From contig CM082576.2 in the NCBI GenBank assembly GCA_040954595.2, forward strand, positions 3,596,001 to 3,660,000: a DNA stretch of 64,000 nucleotides. The letters are read 5' to 3'. The position numbers and the translations under genes are program-made. A model generated the notes under the pieces. The model was not told the origin of the DNA. It ran no database searches and saw only the letters and a list, made by a program, of their open reading frames with translations. This DNA is from Balanoglossus misakiensis. Its lineage: Eukaryota > Hemichordata. Shown piece after piece: positions 40,301 to 52,183 of the stretch. The stretch's first letter is position 1, and each line of letters starts with the position of its first letter.

Positions 40301-42182
40301 AAATTTTGCTAACATTACATAAGACCGAACTCTGCTAAGTGGCAGAAGTGTTTTTTTTTCTCTCTCTCACAAAATGCGTTTCCACCCATGTACTGAAATA
40401 AGACGCTTGTTTAAACACCTACACAAAGGTAAAACCAACAAACGACAAAAGGGAATGAAAGACTTGAATACTTTACAATCCGCTCATAGCGAGAAGGGAG
40501 AAAGGGATATTGTTATATGAGATATTTCAGTCCTGTGTTGTGGTTTTATCGATTAATAATTTAGTATCATAGGTATTGCTCTTATTCACGTCTCCTTGTA
40601 GATATCATTAGTGAGCTTCTATATGCGTATGAATTGAACTGTATGGTGAAATTAGTTATTTATTAAAAAGTCATCTACGTAATAGGTCTAAACGACACTA
40701 TTGTTAAACCATTTCGTGTTATGATACCGTCACCTAACTAAGCTAAGTTTTTTGCACATTTTACCAAAATGTAATTATCCCAAAATATTTCCAGTTGTGT
40801 TAATACATACGTCCATTTGTTTTAACAGAAGCACTTTAAGACTGAAACCCTCTCCGCATTCTTTGAAGAAACTCTTCTGTAACGCTCTCAAAGAGAGCTT
40901 ACACACTCTCAGAGATAGAGAGTGCAGTGTACACCTTCTAATAACAACTGATCCGAACAACGAATGCGAGTGTCAGGCAGGCATCGCCATCCGTGAACTT
41001 GATTTCAATTTGTGTTTCGCCTTTGTGCCCTCAAATTACCGAGAATTGTCGGGTCACGGCGTCTAAAACCGAGATGAGGCCATTACAAATAGCCCCCTTT
41101 CCCCTGCAAGGCATAATAATCGATATGGTTTCTGCCCTGGGGGTGTCGCATCAGAGCTCGAAAGTTTTACACATGGCAGCAGCCGCGGATGTAATTTTGA
41201 GCGACACGACCTTCGCGTTCGTTTGCATAAATTTTCCCGCGTTGAAATTGTCCGGTCTGATGTACATGCAAGGGTTTTCATTACTCGTTTACCAAGCTAC
41301 CTCTGCCCGTATCCAACTAAAAACATCTCCCCGTGGGGCTCCAAGGTGCCTTCAAATGGCACACTCACATTTGTTATCGCCTAAGTATATAAAAAAATCG
41401 GAAATTGCATTTTTCTGCTAATGCTTTTTATTATTAGACGCAAAGATCTGTCCTGTAGCCATGTTTTGTTTCTACACAATGTAAGTCTGTTAGCACCGAA
41501 TTTAGAAAATGATTTTTAATCGCAGTTTCTGCGGTAAAATCTCAAGGCTTCCGAGGTTTCCTAAACGTATCTTAAGACAGGAGGGCGGTGTTTTTATTCA
41601 GACTTTCTATCATATGTTAGATATTGTGGTAACTATACATTTATCAAATTTGTGTTTACTCAACATGACATCACACTTAGGCTGTGAATGTAGACCACCC
41701 CTTGACAACTTAAGAACTTTGTCGCAATGCCGGACAACCCATTTTTCATTTTTGAAATCGACACGTGATGTTATTCTCAATTGACATTTTATGTACATCT
41801 TTTGTACCTCTTTCAGGTTTGGTTTCAGAACCGGCGAGCCAAGTACCGCAAGCAAGAGAAGCAACTAGCCAAGTCACTGTCGCCGGTCATCCCGACATGC
41901 AACGGGATGATGCGCAACATCTACCCGACTACCTCGACGCGCGGTTACCAGTACCCGCACAACATGAACACGGTCAGTCCGCGATACCCACAGATGACGT
42001 CGTCCGCCTACGCGCCAGTGGCCCAGTTCTCGCCGATGGCGCCGGCCACCAACATGGGCATGAGGAATGACATGTCGCATGAGGATGAGTGGTATAACAA
42101 AAGCCTATCAGCATTAAGGATGAACTCCACCGTTTCCACACACCACAATCTCTCGGCACCCATGCTTCAGTACCAGACGTAA
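25192..42182 (+). CDS. PROP1: PROP1-like paired-class homeodomain transcription factor (spliced, 258 aa)
   Basis: Three coding exons join in phase: 25192-25303, 30989-31287 and 41817-42182 (777 nt with the stop). The homeodomain spans residues 92-151. It has RRRHRTTF at its start, glutamine at homeodomain position 50 and the helix-3 core [13 protein letters not shown], so it is a Q50 paired-class domain without a paired box. The stretches LESAF, YPDI, REELAR and [14 protein letters not shown] with RKQE directly after match PROP1 better than PHOX2, OTP, DRGX or PRRX as I recall them. The second intron falls between homeodomain codons 46 and 47, a position shared by many paired-class genes including vertebrate PROP1. 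Residues 39-91 are low-complexity Ser/Gly/Ala/Pro. The C-terminus holds [13 protein letters not shown], which recalls the EDWY motif of PROP1 and a weak OAR motif. In vertebrates PROP1 is a nuclear factor that acts in pituitary lineage development; the role here is unknown. The promoter is at 24935-25026 and an alternative first exon is possible at 28965. Confidence 0.85.
25304..30988 (+). other. Intron 1 of the PROP1-like gene
   Basis: This 5.7 kb intron lies between the first coding exon and the homeobox exon. Apart from the possible alternative first exon at 28965-29046 I see no coding sequence. It carries a C15 run (28618-28632) and CT-rich stretches near 28260 and 29300. Tandem A/T-rich blocks such as the one around 27880-27930 are unremarkable. 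Confidence 0.6.
28965..29046 (+). CDS. PROP1: Possible alternative first exon of the PROP1-like gene
   Basis: An ATG in good context (A at -3, G at +4) opens 27 codons beginning [15 protein letters not shown] and ends at CCTG before GTAAAT, a plausible donor. It ends in phase 1, exactly the phase needed to join the homeobox exon at 30989. It cannot be an internal exon after 25192-25303: the nearby acceptors at 28949 and 28960 give the wrong phase or a stop. It could therefore be a second first exon with its own promoter, giving a protein about ten residues shorter. No TATA box is clear upstream. Chance occurrence cannot be ruled out. Confidence 0.4.
30989..31287 (+). CDS. PROP1: PROP1-like coding exon 2 (homeodomain residues 1-46)
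   Basis: The acceptor is CATTTCAG before GGGAAGG, and the donor is ATTCAG before GTAAAT, so the 299-nt exon runs from phase 1 to phase 0. It encodes the low-complexity linker (residues 38-91) and the homeodomain up to glutamine 46, covering helices 1 and 2 and the first residues of helix 3. Local base composition is GC-rich compared with the surrounding introns, as expected for coding sequence. Confidence 0.9.
31288..41816 (+). other. Intron 2 of the PROP1-like gene (10.5 kb, inside the homeobox)
   Basis: The homeobox is split by 10.5 kb of noncoding DNA. Open frames here are short and unrecognised; the longest (minus strand, 38728-39240) is poor in protein-like features and overlaps low-complexity DNA. 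The intron holds G-runs (36734-36745 and 39190-39199), CT/GA microsatellites (32702-32722 and about 39680-39694) and a cluster of three ATCGAT sites at 36203-36234. Long introns of developmental homeobox genes often hold enhancers, but none can be proved from sequence alone. Confidence 0.6.
36203..36234. promoter_or_regulatory. Cluster of three ATCGAT sites in PROP1 intron 2
   Basis: ATCGAT occurs at 36203-36208, 36211-36216 and 36229-36234 within 32 bases, embedded in AAATCGATATATCGATTAAA and TTTATCGATTTAAG. ATCGAT is the core recognised by Onecut (HNF6) and related cut-homeodomain proteins, and TATCGAT also fits DREF-type sites. A triple occurrence is unlikely by chance in so short a space. 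The sites can also pair with each other as inverted repeats. Regulatory function is inferred only. Confidence 0.35.
41817..42182 (+). CDS. PROP1: PROP1-like coding exon 3 (homeodomain end and C-terminus)
   Basis: The acceptor CCTCTTTCAG precedes GTTTGGTTTCAGAACCGG, which encodes VWFQNR at homeodomain positions 47-52. The exon continues for 121 codons to TAA at 42180-42182. The tail is rich in Ser, Thr, Pro, Met, Tyr and Asn, typical of a transactivation region. It ends with an acidic-aromatic EDEWY and then SLSALRM, a possible remnant of an OAR motif (residues 233-239). Confidence 0.9.
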   Translation, partial: VWFQNRRAKYRKQEKQLAKSLSPVIPTCNGMMRNIYPTTSTRGYQYPHNMNTVSPRYPQMTSSAYAPVAQFSPMAPATNMGMRNDMSHEDEWYNKSLSALRMNSTVSTHHNLSAPMLQYQT

Positions 42183-44356
42183 ATACATAATAGACTTCGA
42201 GATGCAGAAATTCAACAGCGATCCGTCACGACCAAACCACATTGAATATGATAAAAAAAGTTACCAACGACAAGTGGAGACACTGTTATGTAAATAACAT
42301 AATGTTGAAATTGACAAGACTTTTTTTCCGCACCAGACAATTTGTTATACCATTGTTGATTTGTTTTAAAAGTCACTCTTTTAAGTTCGGACTGTACATG
42401 CATGACATGGTCGACCAAGGAACGCCATTTATATGAATATATATTGGGGTTTACGGGAGAGAGCGAAGTTTTAACCTCTGGTAATCGAATCTTTTTCGCT
42501 AAAACGAACAGGCAAAAGTACGGCTGTCTAGTTTGCTATGTTAACAAGCCAATTCCATTGCCGTAATCGCTGCACAGGGTTTCTGAAATAACTTTGTAGG
42601 CGCATCTGCTGACCTTCGCCCCCTTCGGGCCCTTTGCCACTGCATGCTGAGGTTTCTCGCGACGGCAATTACCGTTGATGCGACGACGCGAAGATCCTCA
42701 CTTTAAAAATGCCACACCAATCTGTGGCTATGGTAATTGGCTCATTTGGAGAGTCAGTCCGTTTTGGCGGGCTTTTAATTTCGATCAGGTGTGAAGGCGG
42801 TTGAGCAGTGTTTGTTACAGTGATTACGGAACCCCCACGTCACTTTTGCTTTTCCCGATCCCACAAACCTGATTACACGATAAGCTGATGTCCAATATCG
42901 GCGCAACGAGACACCCGTAATCATTTCACCTTGCCAACGGTCGCGTTGCCACACTTCCGTCGGAATTCGTTTTCTGTCGTATTCAAGACGACACGTATTA
43001 TGTGTTTTGGGTTATGTGTGATTGAAAATAATTTATTCCTGAGGAGAATGGCCAGATTAATTAATTATATTTCCGTGTATATTTTGGAAGGGCGTGCACA
43101 TTTTCCTGGTGCCGTCCTTCGTGAGTGCATTTTTTAATTGTCTGAAAAAAACTTTTCTTGCTTGATGTTGCACTTTGTCAGTGTCCGAGTTTATGTCTAT
43201 TTTTGACACGATGGCGCAGACGGACCACCACTACCTCATCATGTTAAGATGTACCTTGCTCTGTTTTGATTTTCCACTGTTCATTTTGGCGATAAAGTAA
43301 GGGTCATGGGTCATTCATGCCTCCATTATTATACACCTGGCGTAAAAAAACGTTGGCTGTCAAATTTTCGCGCGAAATGTCGTGAAGAGAGAATGATGTC
43401 TCGTTGAAATCGGGAAGACGCTTTAGCTACAAAAAACCTGACTTAATGCAACAGTGATATTCTTTGGCGATCTGAAAATGATAATCATCATGCGACTATA
43501 CAATGTGTCGGACACAAACACCATAGCGTATACTCACGTTGATGAAGAGTCACTCTGTTTCGAGTAGCGACTTTTGGTTTACCAAGTCACTCGGGTGTGG
43601 TTCGTTCGGCCAATAACTAAACTTGTATTGTACGGTGTATATTTCTTGCAACCGTGGTTGGCCCAGCCTCTGTGTAGGTGTCAAAACGCTTGACATTTTC
43701 TATAACGACTTCATTTTGCTGTGACATACTCACCGGTCTAATTTAAATGTTAAAGTGAGTGAAATCTGGGACTACGTTAAGGTGTATGACGTCACTGGTT
43801 CATTTGGCCCAGCAACCGTTGATCTAGATCTGACCTGGGGGTGTTTTTTAAACACAGTTGCGCACTTACCAGCGAACGGCGTGCACCGAAATGAACAATC
43901 GAGTATGTTTCCACACCAAAATTGAGTCGCTGTGCAAATTTTGAATGAAAAATAACGAACAGATTACCGACAAAACGGTCACGGGCCTTTCACAGAAGTA
44001 TTACGTCAGTGAACATTCCTGTTCGAAGGAATGTAACGCACCTGGCCTTTAACACCTCTCAGTTTTCACCATTTCAGCGTATGAATAATTAACGTCAAGA
44101 TACTTTCACTTTTACATAGCAAACAGCTGCAGGCTTGCGCATGCCTGTCGTGTTCGCCGGAAATTCTGAAGCAGGTGACAAATTTTGGCGGGAATAAATA
44201 TGACCTTTCTATCAAAACAAAAGAAAATTTGGATCAATTGAGCCACTCTATTGTGTATCTAAACCCACTTTATAAAATGCACCAGTGATTTCATCCACAT
44301 TTAGTCTATTAGTGAATATAGTGTACATCTGATCTTAGGCTCACATTGTCTTTGTG

Positions 44357-44362
44357 AATAAA
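44357..44362 (+). terminator. Likely polyadenylation signal of the PROP1-like gene
   Basis: AATAAA at 44357-44362 is followed about 25-30 bases later by a GT-rich element (TCGTGTGTGTTTTATTGGG), the usual arrangement of a strong metazoan poly(A) site. It would give a 3' UTR of about 2.2 kb. A weaker AATAAA lies nearby at about 44192. Confidence 0.5.
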
Positions 44363-44399
44363 CTTTAAGCATTTTTGTCTGGAATTTGTCTCGTGTGTG

Positions 44400-47300
44400 T
44401 TTTATTGGGTGTCAAAGGTGACTGTTTTTGTCAAAGTTTCGATATGGCAGAAAAAAGCCTCTGATGAATTCAAACTACACGAAACACGTCTAAAGCGAAC
44501 ATAGTGTATATGCATACCAACTTCTCGTATGACAGATGAAAATCTTATTTGACGGACTGGCTCGGGTTTCTTGGAAAAAGGCCAATTTCCCTTTTAATCG
44601 GAATTAAATGTCAAGGTTATATTATCCTACAAAAAATTTAAAGTCAGTCAGTAATAGCGTTTTGTTAGTGTCTTCGCAACATAGACGGTGTATAGGCTTG
44701 GATGCGTAAATCTTATCGGAGCAAGCGCAAAGGCCACCCTTTAATGGTACTATATATACCTGCGATCAGAAAGTATCTCCACGACAGGGGCCAAATGTCA
44801 GTACACGTCCACGTCACAAGCCCACCAGAATGCATTCAATCATCCGCGTACACTGAATTCGATTTCCAAGAGTTTGACTTAGTAGTTTCTGGTCGGAAAT
44901 AAAGTTAAGACAAGCAATATACGTATAAGCGAATAAATAACGCACTTTTAGGTGATTGTTTCAAATGCGTCTCACGATGCATACACCTCTCGCCGCTGTT
45001 CCACAGTTCACCTCTGCCACTCAGTGTCGCTCACCAAGAAAAGGATTTAATTGTGTCTAACATTTTTTCCTCACTTAAATGCGACCAAATGTCTTGTACC
45101 AAGAAACGCCGTTACATATAAATGGACCTATAGCTAGCAGCATATCAACATGGATATTAACATATTGCCCCCGAGTAACTGGCAAGTTCAACGGCATCGG
45201 TTCGTCTCAGCGGAGAGCGGTAAAAGTGGTCGTCCTGAACGTCCTTGTACGTTCACCGGTTCATTTTCATGTTTTCCTTGTTGTGTTGAAGGAAAACTCG
45301 GTCATGGAAGGGAAAATGTGTCACGCACCTACTTGGTTTCGGTTATCATAAGTCCATGTTTGAATTAGACGACCTGTAGGCAACTCTGAACATAACCTTT
45401 GCAATCTACCCAATTATATTACAAGTACAGGGAGAAGCTATATATAGTTGACACACGGAGAACTTCAACAAAATAGCCAAAATGTCTTTAACATTTAGAC
45501 AGAATGCCAGAAGTGAATTGTTTTCGAGCAGAGATCGTTTTCACCTGGACGTGTTCAGTCTCATCAGGCATTCTTTTAGGCGACAAGCTCAACTGATGCG
45601 AATACTAGAAAAATGACACGGGAATATTGTGACATGTTATTTGCAAAACACTGAAGCGTTTATATCACGCAAAGCTTGAAACAGGCCCTCTTTTAACGCC
45701 GTTGAATATACAAGCATTAATAAATTTACAACATGACTTTTCAATTGGAATGCAGTCGCCGATACGAAATGTATATTGTATGTGGACGTGGGAGAGAAAG
45801 AGAGTGAGAGAGAGAGAAAGCCTATCCCCGCGTGCACACATGCTCATCTAGACATGAACACGCTGTAAAGCTAACACCGTTCCATTTGGATTCCCAGCGG
45901 AAGGGCCCAAGTGAGACTCGGCAGACTCGAGTACATCTCTCACAAACTCCCAGCACGGCGTCAAAAAACCCCGATGCAAAGAGGATGAGCGTGAGCGGAT
46001 AGGCTTTGTTGTGTGTATACCGATTGCACTCCAAACATTTCAGAGCACCGTTGAACATCCCAGCGCGGACTCGAAAACATGCTCGCATTCGTGTCGTTTT
46101 ACTCCGATCAGATAAATAAACGATGATGCATGGCCGGGCGCGGCGAAGAGTAATAGCAAGCCCATACCCTATAGGAAAGGGATGGCGAAAGTAGAAACGA
46201 GCAGGAAAAAAAAGTTTTAAGAAGTGTAGCCGTCAATTTAACATTAAACAGTATTCGCGTGTCAAAGTCCGCGCTATCCCCTAGTCTTATAACCAGATGC
46301 AAAATTTCCAGCTGTATTCTTCAAAGAATGGGTTTATAACTAAAGTTTCATCTATGCATTAAGGGGAAATTCATGTTAACTTGACATATTTATCTGTGCT
46401 TAAAATTTGTTCTGTATCCGCAGGTAAAAAAACATGGGGTTAATTCTCAGTTTCATTGAAATGTGTGAAAAATATTCTGCCTGTCGACATTCGATTTCAT
46501 TACGCCTGAGAGGGGACTCATTCAAGTAGTATTATTTATTTAGAGGCTTCATCAACTTGATCCCGGCTCTCAAGAACACACCGCTGTTCAAAATAATAAA
46601 GTTTAGCGTAATATTATTTGTAAAACTCTACTGTGATCTCGCAGTTGTGATGGAAATTCACAATATATAGGGCGCTCGCGCGATTTTACGGAGACGGGCT
46701 CAGTGCCGTGATGATAATAATCCACGTCACATGTCCTTCGCGTCACGTGGAGCGACTCGTTTAAGCTGTGAAACAGACACGGGCGTATTGGCTGACGAAC
46801 ACACGGCAGTTGGAGAGAGAGAGAGAAAAAGTGTTTTTACAAGTCATGCGCAAACAGCAACTCATCGCCCTGTCCTCTCGCAGCGGAGATTGAAGCAAAT
46901 TTAGCGAAGCGTGTAAACCCTTCCCGCGCATCCTTTTTGTTCGCTTGACAAGAAAATTGAAAGCTTTATGGAGCGGAAAAATAGCCCTGGCTGATTACAA
47001 CATGGTTTTGTGCGACCAAGTCATAGAGAGATAGATGCAAATCAGAGAGCGTTGAGGGATCAGAAACGATTGGATTACATTGGTGTTACAACCTGTAAAT
47101 ACTATAAAGGGTTTTGACGAACGATTCGGACGTATTCACCCTTTGCAATCATTCCCATATCAAACGAATATAAAGGTCGACTACAAACTAGAATGCGCGT
47201 CTAATTTTAACTTCGTTGCCTGACCAAACACTGTTACATTTCATACGGTCTCTAACATCAGACCATTTTTTCATGGCAGTAGAGGAGACGAAGCGCATAT

Positions 47301-49260
47301 TTTCTTCTCTTTTAAACTGCACCTTCCAAAGTACGACAGCCGACTCGGCAGCATCGCACAGAAAGCACATTTGCATATGTTTTAATGACCTGAACACAGC
47401 CAGGATGTCAACCGTCTGACCAATCAAAGCCAATTAAGCCATCTCTGTATGACTGAACGTATTTTAAATATTTAATGCCGGGTCTGTCAGGGCGTCATGA
47501 CGTTCGGTCTCTTGATAAGACAGGGCCCGTCAGTCCATATGCATCCATGGCATCTTAGTCTTCGCGCCAAGGGGAAGCTTTGTGTTTATCTCATTGACTT
47601 GTATTATGTCCGTAATATATGGGCAATTCGGTACGTGAAGTAAGGTGTATGGCATAACTGAGCTATAGTTTGTATAAAAGGAAAGGTGACAAATTAAACA
47701 TTGCAGGTAGATTTTGAATATTTTTTCTTGAATGAGGAGCTATATCATAAATCCTAACTGTCGCTAAAGTCTATTGTACCACAGCGAACAGAAACTGCGC
47801 ACTATTTTTGTTTCAGTTGAGGGCAAAGTCTTCAATTCGTTTCAAGCAATCGTGGCGGGATTGAGAAAACACGCACCATGTGTTCCAAGCGAATTCATCC
47901 GAATGTCGTCAAGTTCATTAACCTTGAGCGTTAATTACACATTGTGATCCGTTGCCATCGACGCATTCTCATTTCTTATTTAATAACAACTCCCCAGAGA
48001 CCCTTCGCACATGAAATGCTGGAGAGAATTCAGTCGTCACTTAATGTTGCAAACTTCAAATTCCCCTGGCAGATATGTTTTGTTCAGATCAAGTGTATAG
48101 AAAAATTACATGGTTCAAAATTCAAAAGGACTCCCGCAGAAATCCGAAATCTAGATGCAAATGTATATCATTCTACAGCGATGTTCTTGATGACAGGTAA
48201 GACTTTTTACGGACTTTCGAGAGAATGAAGTTGAGAAAAGAGATAGCGAGAGAGGGGGGAGAGGGGGGGGGGGAGGGGGAGAAGCCAGAAACTGCCGAGG
48301 CAGCCAAACTTTGTGACGCAACAAATGCAAGATCACATCTCTGATGATTTCACTTAATGAATAGCCTATAGCACTGCAATGTCTATAATCAACGATGCTA
48401 ATTTCATGTAAAGTGGTGTTTTTTTCAGGTTAACAACTATAATTAAGACCATTTCAAATTATAGCGATTATCTTAAAATCTCTTTCGTAATCGTAATAAT
48501 CAGGCGTCTTGTTGAAGAGGGGACATTGTTCCCACTTTAGATTGCCACATTGTCTTTTCATAAATGAGAAAATTAAGCAAATCGTCCGTGAAACTGTTTA
48601 CTGGTAAATTTATTTACACAGCATGTTCGATGTAACCACAAGGGGGCGCTCAGCTTTGATAAAGGGAGATAACCTCTTATACTCATATTATTAACTCTTT
48701 TCGTGAACGCTGGAGTGAAAAATCGACAACGATGACGGTGTCGATGGCAATGAAAGGTTGGTAATTGGCTACAGAATAAAAAGAACAATCACGTATTCAT
48801 TTAAATACTAATATAGATGTATACTTTTTGGTCGTTCATTGTACTTTTACTGATATCGTATTTCAGCTGCAATTTCTTGATGGATTAACAAAAGCACAAT
48901 GAAATGTGAATACATGATATGTCATCAAGATTTTCAGCCATATTCAGAGACAGGAAAATGTTGAGGGCGCCAATAAAGAAGCCACCACAACCACAAATTC
49001 TGATTTATGATTTATGGCGTTGGTGGCGATATACATCACCTCGGCTTGCCAGAACCTGCCGATATTTCATGGAAAGTGGGCTAAGCACCCGCCTTTTGGG
49101 CCTATGTGCAAATTTGTTTTGTTGAAGTTCTTACAACATCTTCTGAAACTATTTCAGCTTTTTACGTGCAGACACAGTCTCACCCGTGACACGACCTGTT
49201 CATATTAGTTTAATTTCTCATTTACAATGAGATGGTTGATTACATATTGCGTTTCGATAC
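44400..49260. other. Intergenic region between PROP1-like and UST-like genes
   Basis: No supported gene. Open frames are short, overlap on both strands and match no family I know. Features are low complexity: a GA-rich run around 45790-45820, GAGAGAGAGAG near 46815 and a purine tract with G runs at about 48240-48285. Confidence 0.5.
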
Positions 49261-49370
49261 TATATAACTGGAAATATACTTTTGGTGAGGTTTTGCAGCT
49301 TATCAGTGGCATCAAGCAGACTGATTCGCTACAATAAAGCTGCATGGTTTGAGTGCGACTATAAAATCAG
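49261..49370 (+). promoter_or_regulatory. Possible promoter and noncoding first exon of UST-like gene 1
   Basis: TATATAACTGG gives a TATA-like box at 49261-49267. A strong donor, AATCAG before GTAAGC, closes a putative noncoding exon at 49370. The matching acceptor would be the pyrimidine-rich TTTATCGCACAG ending at 49791, giving a 421-bp intron in the 5' UTR. After splicing, the leader would hold a tiny upstream frame (ATG AAA GTT TGA) before the main ATG at 49881. The second sulfotransferase gene has the same arrangement, which supports the model. Confidence 0.4.
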
Positions 49371-49880
49371 GTAAGCTGGGGAGTCCACTCAAGTTAACCT
49401 TTGAACTACGAACTCGGGTCGCCGGATAAATAACAAGGGCACTAGCTCACCTCTGACGGTCAGAAATCGACGGAAAAACTCCATAATAAGCAGAGAAAGG
49501 CATCCACAAACGTTACTTCACACATCCGTACACCTGGGGCCAACATGCCCCGCTCGATTAAACATTGACAGGTGAGTATCCAACGCGTGCATACATATTT
49601 GATAGCCACTTATACACGAAACAAAGGAATTTGGAACTCCTACCTCTGTGAGTCTGTCATCATCATCATGGCAAAAAGGGATATTGATAACCACCCAGGG
49701 TAGATGCATGGTCCATCCAATCTCGGATCGCGAAGCCCCACTGATGCAACGGGAATATTAACGTTCATGTATTTGTTGTTTTATCGCACAGATGAAAGTT
49801 TGATTGTTGTCGATGGTTCTGCATCCCTGAGACAGGAAGCAAGTGTGAGGAGGGGAGATTCAGCTTCATGGGCTGCAGCA

Positions 49881-51011
49881 ATGACACGACTCCGACGATC
49901 GCACATCAAGAAGTTGTTCAAGAAACGGCGGTATGTTGTCGTGGTCTTGCTGCTTGGCTCAGTTATTGTGTCGACTGCGATCCTCTTCATGTCAGATAAA
50001 GGTCACACCAACCTGAACGACAACTTTGTCCTGTCCTCTAAGCTGCAGTTGGCACCCAGCATTGACCGCATACTCCTCGACATCGATGTGGTCAGAGAGA
50101 GGATGAACGTCCTCCAGCTCAATAGGAGTAACGCCCCTGTCAAGCCAAACTCCGATCTACCTCTTGACCTGAGCAGAACGTGGAACGAGACCAGAATCAT
50201 TTACAACCGTGTCGACAAGAGTGGCAGCCGAAGTCTGTTGTACACCTTTCGACGACTGCGCGTGACAAATGGCTTCATTCACAACCAAAGCACAGTGTAC
50301 TTGAAACCAAACCTGACCCTGAGTGAGCAGAGGGACTTTGTGGCTGAAATCCACGCATTGAAGCCGCCGTTTATTTTCGACCGGCACATACACTTTGTTG
50401 ATTTTGATCTCTTTGGTGCCAAAGCACCATCGTGGATCAATTTGATCAGAGAGCCCCTTCCACGTCTCGTCTCCAGGTATTATTTCAAGAGATACGGTGA
50501 TGAATTTCAGCAGGGACCGAGAATGGGATTCAACGGCACTGAAGAAGACATCAACAGATCTTTTGATGACTGTGTCTTGCTGGACAAGTACGAATGCTCC
50601 GAGGAAGGTGCTTTCTTAACCATTCCATACTTTTGTGGACAGGAAAAGGCTTGCCAGAGTCCAAGTCGCTGGGCGCTTGAGAAAGCTAAACGAAACGTAG
50701 TGGAAAAATTTGCTTTCGTTGGGGTTCTTGAAGACTTTAACAGCACCCTCCTTGTTTTGGACAAAATGTTCCCCCAGTTTTTCAAGGGACTCTTCCGAAC
50801 CTACAAGCATGTCAAGTACAAAGTTTTCAGGTACAGGTCAACGACCAAGATGGAAACCTCATCAGTTGCCAGGGCGATCATGAGGTCCCGACTCGGTCTT
50901 GAATATGAATTTTATGATTTTGTCAGAGAGAGGCTGGAAATGATCAAGGAGCAGTTTGGTATCTCGTCCGTGTCACCGGATGAAAATCCAATCAAGGATG
51001 AAGTAACTTAG
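49881..51011 (+). CDS. Uronyl 2-O-sulfotransferase-like enzyme, copy 1 (376 aa)
   Basis: A single-exon coding region for a Golgi type II membrane sulfotransferase of the UST/HS2ST family, which moves sulfate from PAPS to C2 of uronic acid in dermatan/chondroitin or heparan chains. Residues 1-17 are basic and cytosolic, and 18-37 form the membrane anchor. The 5'-phosphosulfate-binding segment is NRVDKSGSRS (109-118). RHIHF (168-172) carries the likely catalytic histidines. IREPLPRLVSRYYFKRYGD (189 onward) is the 3'-phosphate-binding segment, with Arg190 and Ser198. PYFCGQEKAC and WALEKAK follow. Several N-glycosylation sequons (NRS, NET, NQS, NGT, NST) fit a lumenal domain. I start at 49881 because the ORF extension to 49704 crosses a likely splice acceptor at 49791 and the copy-2 protein begins at the equivalent place. 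Family length is about 350-410 aa. Which glycan is sulfated cannot be told. Human UST has several exons; this copy has none within the coding region. Confidence 0.85.
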   Translation: MTRLRRSHIKKLFKKRRYVVVVLLLGSVIVSTAILFMSDKGHTNLNDNFVLSSKLQLAPSIDRILLDIDVVRERMNVLQLNRSNAPVKPNSDLPLDLSRTWNETRIIYNRVDKSGSRSLLYTFRRLRVTNGFIHNQSTVYLKPNLTLSEQRDFVAEIHALKPPFIFDRHIHFVDFDLFGAKAPSWINLIREPLPRLVSRYYFKRYGDEFQQGPRMGFNGTEEDINRSFDDCVLLDKYECSEEGAFLTIPYFCGQEKACQSPSRWALEKAKRNVVEKFAFVGVLEDFNSTLLVLDKMFPQFFKGLFRTYKHVKYKVFRYRSTTKMETSSVARAIMRSRLGLEYEFYDFVRERLEMIKEQFGISSVSPDENPIKDEVT

Positions 51012-52177
51012 TGAGAAATACATTGGTGACAATAACAGTGTGATTGAGTGTAAGATCATCACATGACATAACACAGTATGAAAGTACATTCAAAGCTCCT
51101 GGCGTGGGGCATGATGGTTTTGCCACAAAATACCAGATGTGTTTCATGTGTATGAAACATATATTTAAATTCGCCATTTATGAAGGCTCCAACTTCTTGT
51201 TAAATCTTATAACAATGTTCTATAATGTTGTTGTTGTTGTTGTTTCCATTTTTTTATGAATCATGATATTCATGGAAAGCATATTTTTATTTTCACTGTG
51301 TGAAGCCACACCAAATAAGGCAACATAGTGCTTGCTAAGTATAATTCTAATTTGCTAGCTTTATGTGTCTTGTTTTGTCCAGATTTTTAGCAAAGTTTTT
51401 TAGTACATGTAACTTTATATATATACAAATATCCAAAGCATAGTGAACAAAACCTGTCTGAACTGGACACGAAAGTTCTAAAAAGGTTGTCTTGTTTGCA
51501 GAGGTGTTTTATACCTGAAAGGAAAGGGGCAGGCAGGGGTGTTCAGTGTATGTTAGGTTTCACTGTACAAATTTTAAAGTACATAGGCTACTGTAGTCTC
51601 ATGTGTTCTGTTTTTAACCTGTGTATATACATCATGAAGAATTAAATGTAAGGATTCACTGTTCAAATTTTAAGGCATACGTTTAAGGTACTCTATAATT
51701 GTTATCAGGGATACTCTATACTGAAATTAAACACCAACATCACAGTGTTCCTTCAGATGGTTTTGTGGTTACTGGTGAACTGTGCATCCTTGATACAGCA
51801 GCTCATCCATTATTTATATGACAGATGACTTTTCTTGGTGGGGTGTGATGTCAAGTCTGAAATTTCAATTGGTGTGGATTGTTTTACATGCATTTGTAAT
51901 GTGTCTTCACAGTTAAATACCTACTTTTTCACAGAACAAGATTCACTCATGTATTTCAGGGTCAAACCTACAGTAAAAGTATGTTTGTAAGGTTTGTTGT
52001 ACTTTCTGTGCATCTCCGTCCTTACCTGTTGTGTGGTGTTGATGGAAGTTTATTTGTTGCCTTTTCATCTACTGTAATTGGGTCTCTCAACTTTGTGCTT
52101 AACAAAATCCTCAGGCTCTCATAAGTGTTGTGTAGGGAGTGTTATAGATCTGACAGTGCTCAACTCTGTTATCTCAA

Positions 52178-52183
52178 AATAAA
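52178..52183 (+). terminator. Likely polyadenylation signal of UST-like gene 1
   Basis: AATAAA, followed at once by a T/G-rich stretch (TTTTTGTTTGCTTGC), would end a 3' UTR of about 1.2 kb. No better hexamer with a downstream element lies closer to the stop codon. Confidence 0.45.

Noticed and set aside
49704-49880. In-frame N-terminal extension of UST-like copy 1
   Set aside because: It crosses a probable splice acceptor at 49791, has no counterpart in copy 2, and would put 59 residues before the basic cytosolic tail and membrane anchor.
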